A DNA stretch of 14,270 nt from Candidatus Mancarchaeum sp. GTDB lineage: Archaea > Micrarchaeota > Micrarchaeia > Micrarchaeales > Micrarchaeaceae. Both the position numbers and the translations under genes were made by a program. Below are positions 5,569-11,798 of the stretch, piece by piece; position 1 is the first letter of the stretch, and every line of letters starts with the position of its first letter. Where the stretch lies: NCBI GenBank assembly GCA_027364995.1, contig DAHXOG010000012.1, positions 1 to 14,270 of the forward strand, read 5' to 3'. The notes below the pieces were generated by a model, which was not told the DNA's origin, ran no database searches, and was given only the letters and a program-made list of their open reading frames with translations.

Positions 5569-5591
5569 GAATAGCCTATAATGGGCTATTC
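5569..5591. terminator. Hairpin between convergent eL14 and mre11
   Basis: GAATAGCC (5569-5576) and GGCTATTC (5584-5591) form a perfect 8-bp stem around a 7-nt loop. With a 3-nt bulge the pairing can extend to ATGAA/TTCAT further out. The mre11 stop codon (5586-5588) lies in the stem. Because it is palindromic it would act on both transcripts. Archaeal termination usually needs only T-runs, and a CTTTTC follows on the plus strand, so the hairpin may rather stabilise the two 3' ends. Confidence 0.5.
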
Positions 5592-6797
5592 CTTTTCATC
5601 GTCAAGGAAATCCAGTGCGTTTTCTATTATCTTTTCCTTCTTTGACGTTTTAGTATCGGAAAGCATCTCGAATAATTCCTCCACATTTATGGATCCATTG
5701 AACCCAAGCTCCTTGAGCTTGCTCCTTAAAATCTGCATGCCTATATCCTTTATCCCGATGCTGTCTATGGATTTTTCGCGTATGCCCTCTATGCTCTTCT
5801 CGATCTCCGGCTCTTTCAATGCGCTGGCGTCGATTTCCAGTATTGCATCGTTTGCATGCTTCATTATGATCGCCCTTAAGCCTAGCTCGCCGGCACTCCC
5901 TAAATCGAAGCTTCCTTCAAGGTAAAGCTTTACTATCGGCTTCTTTTCACTGCCCCGTATGCATTCCTCTACGGCATCTTCGCATTTTTTCCTTACAGTG
6001 CCTACGTCCGCATTATCGAACGCAAGCCTTTTTACAACGAAAGGACGGCTATCTATCTCTACAAATTCGTAATCGTATTTTTCGGTATCGAATACTATGA
6101 AGCCTTTTCTGTCCTGCTCTCCTTCCTTAAGCTGCGTGAGCACAGTGCTCCCGGGTATCAGGAATAGCTTGCCATGCACATTTGCCTTTACCCTGCTGTG
6201 TATATGGCCGCATACGTATAGGTCAAAGCCTTTCGGTAAATCGTCGTAATGCATGAATGAATCGTCGAAAGGCAGTATCTCATATATGGATTGGTGGAGC
6301 ATGAATACGTTGAATGCGCCATTTATGGGACTAGGGCCAAGCTCCTTGAGCTTTTCAACTACTCTCTCTTCGGAAAGTCCTCCAAGGCCGTATATGGCAA
6401 CCTTCTCGTTCCCTTTGCCAACTACTACCTGGGACTCGCTCGCATCTACAAGCAATCCGGCCAACGCCAGCAGCCCTAACGGGTTTTCCTTGCCAGCAGC
6501 CGTCCTTTCGTGGGTTCCCGATATGGCTATTATGGGCAATTTGGTGTATGCCCTTCCGGCACCTTCAAACTTGTCCACATGCGCTACAAACTCATGTGTG
6601 CCAAGCTCCCTGAAAACGCTAAGCGCCTGCGCTATTACCTCCGGCTTCGGTGCCCTCTTGTCAAATATGTCTCCCGGGAGCAATATTATATCTGCCATGC
6701 TTGCGGCCTTAAGCAGCGCTTCCCTAGCCTGCTCGTATGCGTCATCGTAAAAACGCTCGTAGCCTATGTGCATGTCGGAAACTATCGCTATCCTCAC
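5586..6797 (-). CDS. mre11: Mre11-family DNA repair nuclease
   Basis: Mre11 is the metal-dependent nuclease that, with the ATPase Rad50, trims DNA double-strand breaks. The 403-residue product shows the calcineurin-like phosphoesterase motifs in order: D8 and H10 (SDMHIG), PGDIFD with D43, SGTHE (93-97, H96), H169 (LHQS), and GHIH (197-200), then PGSTVLTQ. The usual GNHD is GTHE here, so threonine replaces the metal-bridging asparagine. Residues 250-330 form the capping domain and the C-terminal tail is short and acidic. The start is GTG 6797, in a GTGA overlap with the DHH gene stop; GGTGA lies 6 nt upstream. Rad50 is not in this window, although archaeal mre11 is usually beside rad50. Confidence 0.88.
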   Translation of the reverse strand: MRIAIVSDMHIGYERFYDDAYEQAREALLKAASMADIILLPGDIFDKRAPKPEVIAQALSVFRELGTHEFVAHVDKFEGAGRAYTKLPIIAISGTHERTAAGKENPLGLLALAGLLVDASESQVVVGKGNEKVAIYGLGGLSEERVVEKLKELGPSPINGAFNVFMLHQSIYEILPFDDSFMHYDDLPKGFDLYVCGHIHSRVKANVHGKLFLIPGSTVLTQLKEGEQDRKGFIVFDTEKYDYEFVEIDSRPFVVKRLAFDNADVGTVRKKCEDAVEECIRGSEKKPIVKLYLEGSFDLGSAGELGLRAIIMKHANDAILEIDASALKEPEIEKSIEGIREKSIDSIGIKDIGMQILRSKLKELGFNGSINVEELFEMLSDTKTSKKEKIIENALDFLDDEKE

Positions 6798-7777
6798 TTC
6801 TTATCACCGAATACTATATCCTCAAACGCCTTTATGAAATCGTATTTCCCATCCTTATTGGGCCCATACGCTCCTGCCGCGCAAGGATGTCCGCCTCCTA
6901 CCCCGTCTATGCTTTTCGCAGCCTTTTTCATCACAACTCCCAAATGGATATCTCCCATGTAATCCATCGCAGGCCTGCACCTTGCCGAGAATGCCACTTC
7001 CGAACTTGATTCGGAATAAAAAAGCGCTATGTCCGCTCCTATCTTCACGGCATCATCTGCAGCTATCGCGGCGTGCACCGATGTTGCTCCCTTAACGTAC
7101 AGCAACCCGTTCCTTATGGCAGTTTCCGCGTCGAATAATTCATCTATTGTCCTCGCCCTTGCCTCTGGGGAAGCTATGTGGCTAAGCTTGGTTATCAGCG
7201 TTTGGAAATCCATTCCGCAAATATCCAGTAATTTGCCTATCTGCATAAAGCTTTTTGCCTCGGCATTCCTGAATTCCGCAGAATCGGAATAGATTCCCAT
7301 TATCAAGAGCTCCGAAGTTTGCATGTCTGGTTTTATTCCGAATGCCTCCATGATGTCGTATACTATGCTTGCCGTAGAATTATATCTCTCGTCGTTAAAT
7401 ATCATGCTGTTGCCGCTGTCCGAGATTGCGTGATGGTCTATTATAACTACCTTGTCGCTTTCTTTCTTGAGCTGTTCCGCAAAATTTCCGCAGTCATCGA
7501 AATTATTTACGTCAACAAGCACAATCAATTCCGCGTCATCCATAAACCCAGTCTTGAACATCTCCAGCCCTACGCCTGCGCTCTCGAGCACAAATTTAGA
7601 ATTGGATGTCATGAAGTCGGGAACCCTTATCTGTGAGTTTTTGAGTATCTTAGAAAGTGCGAAAGCAGACGATATGGAATCCGTATCTGCTATCGAATGG
7701 AATGTTATCATTGTGCTTTTTCCAACACTGCCCGAAAGCAGAGAAACCAATTCATTAAAGCCTATTTTATTGGCCAT
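6794..7777 (-). CDS. DHH-family phosphoesterase (NrnA/RecJ-like)
   Basis: The product of 327 residues has the DHH superfamily layout. An N-terminal HSIADTDSISS (about 27-37) corresponds to the H-x-x-x-DxD metal site. VDVNN follows (88-92), then the name-giving DHH at 114-116 and GIYSDSAEFRN near 190. The C-terminal DHHA1 domain ends in a GGGHPCAAGA substrate-binding motif (about 294-303). Family members degrade short RNA oligonucleotides, dephosphorylate pAp or cleave cyclic dinucleotides; size and motifs fit NrnA-like enzymes best, but the exact substrate is open. ATG 7777 (GGTG 3 nt upstream) and ATG 7786 are both possible starts. The gene overlaps prefoldin upstream and mre11 downstream, so a joint repair or nucleotide-recycling transcript is likely. 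Confidence 0.85.
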   Translation of the reverse strand: MANKIGFNELVSLLSGSVGKSTMITFHSIADTDSISSAFALSKILKNSQIRVPDFMTSNSKFVLESAGVGLEMFKTGFMDDAELIVLVDVNNFDDCGNFAEQLKKESDKVVIIDHHAISDSGNSMIFNDERYNSTASIVYDIMEAFGIKPDMQTSELLIMGIYSDSAEFRNAEAKSFMQIGKLLDICGMDFQTLITKLSHIASPEARARTIDELFDAETAIRNGLLYVKGATSVHAAIAADDAVKIGADIALFYSESSSEVAFSARCRPAMDYMGDIHLGVVMKKAAKSIDGVGGGHPCAAGAYGPNKDGKYDFIKAFEDIVFGDKK

Positions 7778-8117
7778 CGGCACCATGACCTTTTACCATG
7801 GATGTAACCTTCTCCCTTAGCTCCTGCTCCCTTTTTTTGAGCTCTTCAATCTGCTTCTTAAGCATAGTCAGCCTCATTTCGGAAAGCTCCTCCTTTTCCT
7901 TTATGTCGTTGGTCGCATCTTCCTTTGTTGACTCTATCAATGCGCCTCCTATGGAAGAGAATATTTTTCCATTGGATTTTTCTATCTGTTCCTTGGCCCT
8001 TGCCAGCTCGTCCTTCTGCGCCTTGAACTGCTCCATCTGCATTGACAACGCCTGGAGCTGCTCCTCTACTCTCTGATAGTCTGCCGTAAGCTTTTCAATG
8101 CTATTATTCTCTGTCAT
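7767..8117 (-). CDS. pfdB: Prefoldin beta-like subunit
   Basis: Prefoldin is a hexameric chaperone of two alpha and four beta subunits that holds unfolded proteins for the chaperonin. The 116-residue product shows the beta-type plan: a first coiled coil (about 6-48, QLQALSMQMEQFKAQKDEL), a short beta-hairpin region (51-65) including KIFSSIGGALIE, close to the family's VYK-x-VG-x-ILV, and a second coiled coil (70-108) rich in E, K and L. ATG 8117 is chosen because GTGA lies 5 nt before it; the upstream in-frame ATG adds 24 residues that match nothing and lie in the promoter. The gene overlaps the DHH start by 11 nt. Confidence 0.78.
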   Translation of the reverse strand: MTENNSIEKLTADYQRVEEQLQALSMQMEQFKAQKDELARAKEQIEKSNGKIFSSIGGALIESTKEDATNDIKEKEELSEMRLTMLKKQIEELKKREQELREKVTSMVKGHGADGQ

Positions 8118-8150
8118 GCAAATCACACATAATATTCGGTATTCGTAATT

Positions 8151-8162
8151 AAAGTTTATAGA
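8151..8162 (-). promoter_or_regulatory. TATA box for the prefoldin-DHH-mre11 operon
   Basis: On the minus strand TCTATAAACTTT is centred about 40 nt before ATG 8117, giving a predicted leader of about 15 nt that contains the GTGA ribosome site. This supports the shorter prefoldin start and one transcript for the three overlapping genes. Confidence 0.5.
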
Positions 8163-8250
8163 ATGTGATGTAAGGTGATGCAAAACCATATCTAGGCTGC
8201 CTTATATGGGTTGCAATGCATTCGATTTTATGCCCGTATATGAAAAATTG

Positions 8251-9348
8251 CTACTTGTCGATCTCCGCCATTATGATGTCAAGGCTTCCAAGTATCGAAA
8301 ACAGGTCGGCAAACGTATGGCCTTTTGATATATGGTCAAGCACTGAGAGGTTCATGTATGTCGGGGACCTCATGTATATCCTGTAAGGCCTTTGCTTGTC
8401 TGGGATCATGTATATTATGCCTTCTCCTCTCGGCAATTCATGGCTAAGCACTACAGTATCCGGCTTTGCCGGAGGGCCTATCAGCTTTATGGGCATTCCT
8501 ACGACATCCTCGTTCTTAGGAAAATTATCGAGCGCCTGCCTTATTATGGACAAGCTTTGCTTCATCTCATTGAACCTTACTATGTATCTGGCGTATGCAT
8601 CGCCCTCGGCACGTATGGGAACCTCAAACTTCATTTTGTCGTATATGTAGTATGGCATCGCCTTTCTGGTGTCATAGTCCAATCCGGATGCCCTTAACAC
8701 TGGCCCGGTCGCGCCCATATTTATGGCGTCTTCAAGGCTAAGCTTTCCAATCCCTTTGGTCCTTTCCATAAATATAGGGTTTTTGTCCAATATATCTGGA
8801 TATTGCGCTATATTCTCTTCTATATAATCTGCAAGCTTGTAGGCCCGTTCCTTAAAATCCGCAGGCAGCGGCTTCCATAGCCCTCCAACCCTTATGTTGA
8901 CATAGAACATCCTGCTTCCTGAAATGTCTTCCAGGAATTTAACCACCTTCGCGCGATCCCTAAAAGTCCACATGAATAATGTGAACATCTGGCCCAAATC
9001 GTTGCAAAATGTTCCAAGCCATAATAAATGGCTCGCTATCCTCTGGAATTCGTCAAGTATCACCCTTGCGTATTGTGCGGCCTCCTTTACCTCTTTCCCC
9101 TGTGCTATCTCAACTGCATGCACATACAGATCATCCCATGCCAAAGGCGCAACATAATCCATCTTTTCCGTATATGAGGGGTTCTGCATGTACATCCTTG
9201 TTTCCATGAGCTTTTCCACCCCTCTGTGCAGGAAACCTATGTGCGTATTTACCCCTACTACCGTATCGCCATCAACATCTACCACCAATCTCAGAACGCC
9301 ATGCGTACTTGGATGTATGGGCCCAACATTTATCCTCATAATGCTCAT
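8251..9348 (-). CDS. nuoD: NADH-quinone oxidoreductase-like subunit D (49 kDa)
   Basis: NuoD is in the peripheral arm of complex I and lines the quinone pocket with NuoB. The 365-residue product has the family opening PIHPSTHGVLRL (about 9-20), whose histidine loop contacts quinone. LHRGVEKLME follows near 40, then PSYTEKMDYV (about 57-66), which carries the quinone-site tyrosine. SGSRMFYVNIRVGG and the C-terminal SLDIIMAEIDK correspond to the usual G-S-LDIV-x-GE-x-D-R end. The cysteines that hold NiFe in related hydrogenases are absent, so this is complex I rather than a hydrogenase. The ATG overlaps the nuoC stop (ATGA). It is the last nuo gene here; a T-rich stretch follows on the minus strand, then the separate prefoldin operon. 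Confidence 0.92.
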   Translation of the reverse strand: MSIMRINVGPIHPSTHGVLRLVVDVDGDTVVGVNTHIGFLHRGVEKLMETRMYMQNPSYTEKMDYVAPLAWDDLYVHAVEIAQGKEVKEAAQYARVILDEFQRIASHLLWLGTFCNDLGQMFTLFMWTFRDRAKVVKFLEDISGSRMFYVNIRVGGLWKPLPADFKERAYKLADYIEENIAQYPDILDKNPIFMERTKGIGKLSLEDAINMGATGPVLRASGLDYDTRKAMPYYIYDKMKFEVPIRAEGDAYARYIVRFNEMKQSLSIIRQALDNFPKNEDVVGMPIKLIGPPAKPDTVVLSHELPRGEGIIYMIPDKQRPYRIYMRSPTYMNLSVLDHISKGHTFADLFSILGSLDIIMAEIDK

Positions 9349-9716
9349 GGTTCCTGCCTCTTGTAGTCCTTGCCCCATGCAAAGCTTTTCCTTAATGGAG
9401 GGTCAACGCCGTTCCATTTTTCAAGCAGCAGCCTTGGCGCCTTCCTTCCTAATATCTCTATGCCGAACATCTCCGAAAGCTCCCTCTCGAGCCAATCAGC
9501 AGACCTGTAAAGCTTTATTACGCTGTGTATTGAGTTTTCTCCCTTAAGATTTACGGTGATTATCTCCTGCTTTTTGCTTTTGGTATTGAATAGTATGTAT
9601 ACTACCTCTAAATGGTCGTTGTAATCGACCGCCGTTATGCCTTTTAGATAATCAAACCCCTCGTTTTTCATATCTTCTAGGCTCTTCAGTAATGCTTCTT
9701 TCTGTATCTCCTGCAA
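9345..9716 (-). CDS. nuoC: NADH-quinone oxidoreductase-like subunit C (30 kDa), short form
   Basis: NuoC is the peripheral-arm subunit that packs against NuoD. The product is about 123 residues, shorter than many NuoC proteins. Key matches are GFDYLKGITAVDY near the N-terminus, a central strand region (LEVVYILFN), and the signature SADWLERELSEMFGIEI near 75-90, followed by LLLEKW and DPPLRKSF. The start is read as TTG 9716: GGTG at 9726-9723 lies 6 nt upstream, as for nuoB. GTG 9725 would use the SD itself, and ATG 9671 would cut the first helix and has no SD. This start places the first 21 codons inside the 3' end of nuoB in another frame. The stop overlaps nuoD by ATGA. Confidence 0.87.
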   Translation of the reverse strand: MQEIQKEALLKSLEDMKNEGFDYLKGITAVDYNDHLEVVYILFNTKSKKQEIITVNLKGENSIHSVIKLYRSADWLERELSEMFGIEILGRKAPRLLLEKWNGVDPPLRKSFAWGKDYKRQEP

Positions 9717-10278
9717 CTTTTCCACCTATTTTATCCTGCAATTTCATCAATGCCCCGAAAAGATTTTCCGGTTTCGGCGGGCACCCTATAGCGTAAACAT
9801 CAACAGGCAATACCTGGTCTATGCCTTGCACTATGTTGTAACTCTCCCACCATGGTCCTCCTGAGGTGGCGCATTCCCCATATGCTATTACATACCTCGG
9901 CTCGGACATCTGCTCATATAACCTTTTTACCCTGGGAATCATGGATTTCGTTACCCATCCTGCAACTATCATCACGTCACATTGCCTTGGGGTTCCCCTA
10001 AAAAGGAGGAAGCCCTTCCTCTCGGCGTCTATCCTTGCCGCGCCGAAATCCATAAGCTCCATGGCGCAGCAAGCCAATCCGAATTGCAGTGGCCATAAGG
10101 ATTTTTCCGCAGACCATCTCAATATGCCCGAAGCCCTCGCCTTAACGAAATCGCTAAGCTTCAAAAACATCGCGTTTGTAGGCACCTCCTTGCCCTTCAT
10201 GCTGTTCTGCAGCAGTTCATTCATCTCCTGCTCTGCATTTTCCAGCTCCTTCTGATCATAAGGGTATTCATTCTCCAT
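9652..10278 (-). CDS. nuoB: NADH-quinone oxidoreductase-like subunit B (PSST, cluster N2)
   Basis: NuoB carries the terminal 4Fe-4S cluster N2, which passes electrons to quinone. The 208-residue product has the four ligand cysteines in the family motifs: GLACCAMELMD, GECATSGGPWW and GCPPKPE. TPRQCDVMIVAGWVT lies between. The N-terminal 35 residues are acidic and variable, and the tail after LMKLQDKIGG (about 23 residues, arginine/glutamate-rich) overlaps the nuoC start region. ATG 10278 is chosen because GGTG lies 6 nt before it; GTG 10290 is part of that SD. It overlaps the nuoA 3' end by 11 nt. Without NuoEFG the electron donor is unlikely to be NADH; a reduced ferredoxin-type donor is an inference. 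Confidence 0.93.
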   Translation of the reverse strand: MENEYPYDQKELENAEQEMNELLQNSMKGKEVPTNAMFLKLSDFVKARASGILRWSAEKSLWPLQFGLACCAMELMDFGAARIDAERKGFLLFRGTPRQCDVMIVAGWVTKSMIPRVKRLYEQMSEPRYVIAYGECATSGGPWWESYNIVQGIDQVLPVDVYAIGCPPKPENLFGALMKLQDKIGGKVAGDTERSITEEPRRYEKRGV

Positions 10279-10645
10279 ATCTACCACCAATCATCTTGTA
10301 TCCAAAAACCGAAAATACAGTTGCAAACGCCAATAGCACTATCATGTAAAGTCCGACACCCTTGCCTGTGTAATTGGCAGAGTACGACCACACAAGCGCA
10401 AGTATGGCTATCATCTCAAATGGCAAGAAAATCATAAGGTATGGGAAGTATTCGCTGTCTATGTCCCTCCCGCTTCCTATGGCCTTCTCTCCGCTCTCAT
10501 ACGGAGCATCCTTGACAATGTTCGGCCTATACCTCCTTCCTAAAATCTTCGCAGTCAATAGAAAGGATGTTGGGATGAATATGCCGAACAAAGCAAACAA
10601 TACAAGCGCTATGTAATTATAGAGCATTGCTATACCTGAATTCAT
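10268..10645 (-). CDS. nuoA: NADH-quinone oxidoreductase-like subunit A (ND3)
   Basis: NuoA is a small membrane subunit beside the quinone channel. The 125-residue product has three predicted helices (about 8-31, 66-88 and 94-115). The loop contains PYESGEKA, matching the family's PYECG region with serine for cysteine, and DIDSEYFPYLMIFLPFEM, close to the usual R-F-x-xx-F-Y-x-x-A-x-x-F-x-x-F-D/E-x-E. ATG 10645 lies about 20-25 nt after a TATA box, suggesting a leaderless start; ATG 10627 with AGGT 6 nt before it is a possible alternative. It is the first gene of nuoABCD. Confidence 0.88.
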   Translation of the reverse strand: MNSGIAMLYNYIALVLFALFGIFIPTSFLLTAKILGRRYRPNIVKDAPYESGEKAIGSGRDIDSEYFPYLMIFLPFEMIAILALVWSYSANYTGKGVGLYMIVLLAFATVFSVFGYKMIGGRYGE

Positions 10646-10659
10646 TTATATTGCGAATG

Positions 10660-10671
10660 CTAAATATGTTT
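10660..10671 (-). promoter_or_regulatory. TATA box for nuoABCD
   Basis: On the minus strand AACATATTTAGC lies in the 34-nt gap after the RNHCP gene stop, about 20-25 nt before nuoA ATG 10645. It would give a leaderless nuoA mRNA, so nuo may be transcribed apart from the gene upstream. Confidence 0.4.
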
Positions 10672-10679
10672 TGTTATTC

Positions 10680-10991
10680 TCATGTTATCTTGCTGCCTTC
10701 AGCTATCAAGAATAATCTTTCCTTGTCGTCCATATCCGACGCCTTCACTCTTTTGGAAATGCCGCATTTTTCACATACATAATAAATCGTAAATGTGCCT
10801 GAACGGCCAAGGCTAACCTTTACGGGCTTCATCAATCCCCTGCAGGCGCATTCCCTATCTCCGGGATTTATATCCACATGCATGCTGTAAAGGCATTTTG
10901 GGCAATGGTCAGTATATCCTGTACCGATTACGTGAAAGCCGCATTTTAGGCAATCAAAATCCTCTACATTCTTGGAGAAGTTTTTTCCCAT
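10680..10991 (-). CDS. RNHCP-type zinc-ribbon protein
   Basis: The 103-residue product contains eight cysteines: CLKC (14-17), HCPKC (29-33), CAC (48-50) and CEKC (73-76). The segment TDHCPKCLYSMHVDINPGDR (27-46) is close to the RNHCP domain hallmark R-N-HCP-x-CL-x-S-x-HVD-x-x-PGDR, with TD in place of RN. The second pair would bind another zinc ion. The biochemical role of the family is not established; a nucleic-acid-related role is typical of zinc ribbons but is inference here. ATG 10991 is preferred because it starts just before the first CxxC and has a TATA-like element upstream; the 17-residue extension to ATG 11042 is hydrophobic and lies in the promoter region shared with dtdA. Confidence 0.78.
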   Translation of the reverse strand: MGKNFSKNVEDFDCLKCGFHVIGTGYTDHCPKCLYSMHVDINPGDRECACRGLMKPVKVSLGRSGTFTIYYVCEKCGISKRVKASDMDDKERLFLIAEGSKIT

Positions 10992-10999
10992 GCTATCAT

Positions 11000-11045
11000 T
11001 CAAAATATCTAAATAGCTAAACAGCCAGAAATAATTATTCAAGTG
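11000..11045. promoter_or_regulatory. Divergent promoter region of the RNHCP gene and dtdA
   Basis: AT-rich DNA separates the two start codons (10991 minus, 11052 plus). CTATTTAGATATTTTG on the minus strand could direct the RNHCP gene. AATATCTAAATA (about 11004-11015) or AATAATTATT (about 11029-11038) could direct dtdA. Which boxes are used cannot be decided; the two outer ones overlap and may compete. Confidence 0.35.
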
Positions 11046-11051
11046 TAGTTG

Positions 11052-11798
11052 ATGACATCTATAATATATAATGATATTGATGCCGTATCAAGCAATGCCC
11101 ACAAATTCATAACAAATTCGAAGGCAAACCATAGCGAATTCAATATTGTTAAGCAAGAATCCGATCTCACAAAAGCAGAGCTCCCAGATAACGTTTCTGA
11201 GCCTGCGATATTCTTAAGCAAGCACGTGAGTGGCATGGGCATACCCTCATTAACTGTGCATTCGGAGGGAAATTGGTCGGATAAGGCCGAGCTTGGAGGC
11301 ATGCCCCACAAGCTTAGCATGGCTTCTCCTGTGGAGATGTTGGGCGTGCTCATTCAAATGTCAAATGCCAATGTTCCGTCAATCAATGTGACATATGAGG
11401 CAACACACCATGGCCCATTCACCAGAAAGCGCTCATTCTTTGCAGAGGTAGGCGGCAATGCTGATATAATATCAAATCCGGATCTGGCAGGAATGCTTGC
11501 GGAAATGGTTATGACTTCGTTGGCTAAAGAGACAAATTTCAACAAGGTCGTCGTTGGCATAGGAGGCAACCATTATTCAAAAAGGTTTACTAAAATAGCG
11601 ATAGATAAGGGATATGCATTTGCACACATAATGCCCAGGTACTACATCAACGAAACCCAAATGTTAAGCCAGGCGTTTGAAATGTCATACCCAAGGCCGG
11701 AATTAGCAGTAATCGAATGGAAAAGCATGAACGCTACGGAACGCAACGAAATAATAAAGGAACTGAACGTTATAGGTATAGACTATGAAAGGATTTGA
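11052..11798 (+). CDS. dtdA: D-aminoacyl-tRNA deacylase, archaeal GEK1/DTD2 type
   Basis: DtdA frees tRNA from wrongly attached D-amino acids, a proofreading step in the cytoplasm. The 248-residue product has the family motifs in order: PAIFLSKHVSG (51-61), VHSEGNW (69-75, the HxGN-like zinc-associated site), EATHHGPFT (116-124), FFAEVGG (129-135) and GIGGNHYSKRFT (169-180). Length is slightly below the usual about 270. ATG 11052 is chosen; TTG 11049 directly before it adds nothing. The gene ends inside the first five codons of the next gene (14-nt overlap), so the surface protein may be co-transcribed with this housekeeping gene. Confidence 0.93.
   Translation: MTSIIYNDIDAVSSNAHKFITNSKANHSEFNIVKQESDLTKAELPDNVSEPAIFLSKHVSGMGIPSLTVHSEGNWSDKAELGGMPHKLSMASPVEMLGVLIQMSNANVPSINVTYEATHHGPFTRKRSFFAEVGGNADIISNPDLAGMLAEMVMTSLAKETNFNKVVVGIGGNHYSKRFTKIAIDKGYAFAHIMPRYYINETQMLSQAFEMSYPRPELAVIEWKSMNATERNEIIKELNVIGIDYERI

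Noticed and set aside
6253..6750. 165-codon plus-strand ORF
   Set aside because: Lies fully opposite mre11, whose catalytic motifs are intact; shadow frame.
8251..9348. NiFe-hydrogenase large subunit
   Set aside because: The N- and C-terminal CxxC nickel ligands are absent and the quinone-site motifs of NuoD are present.
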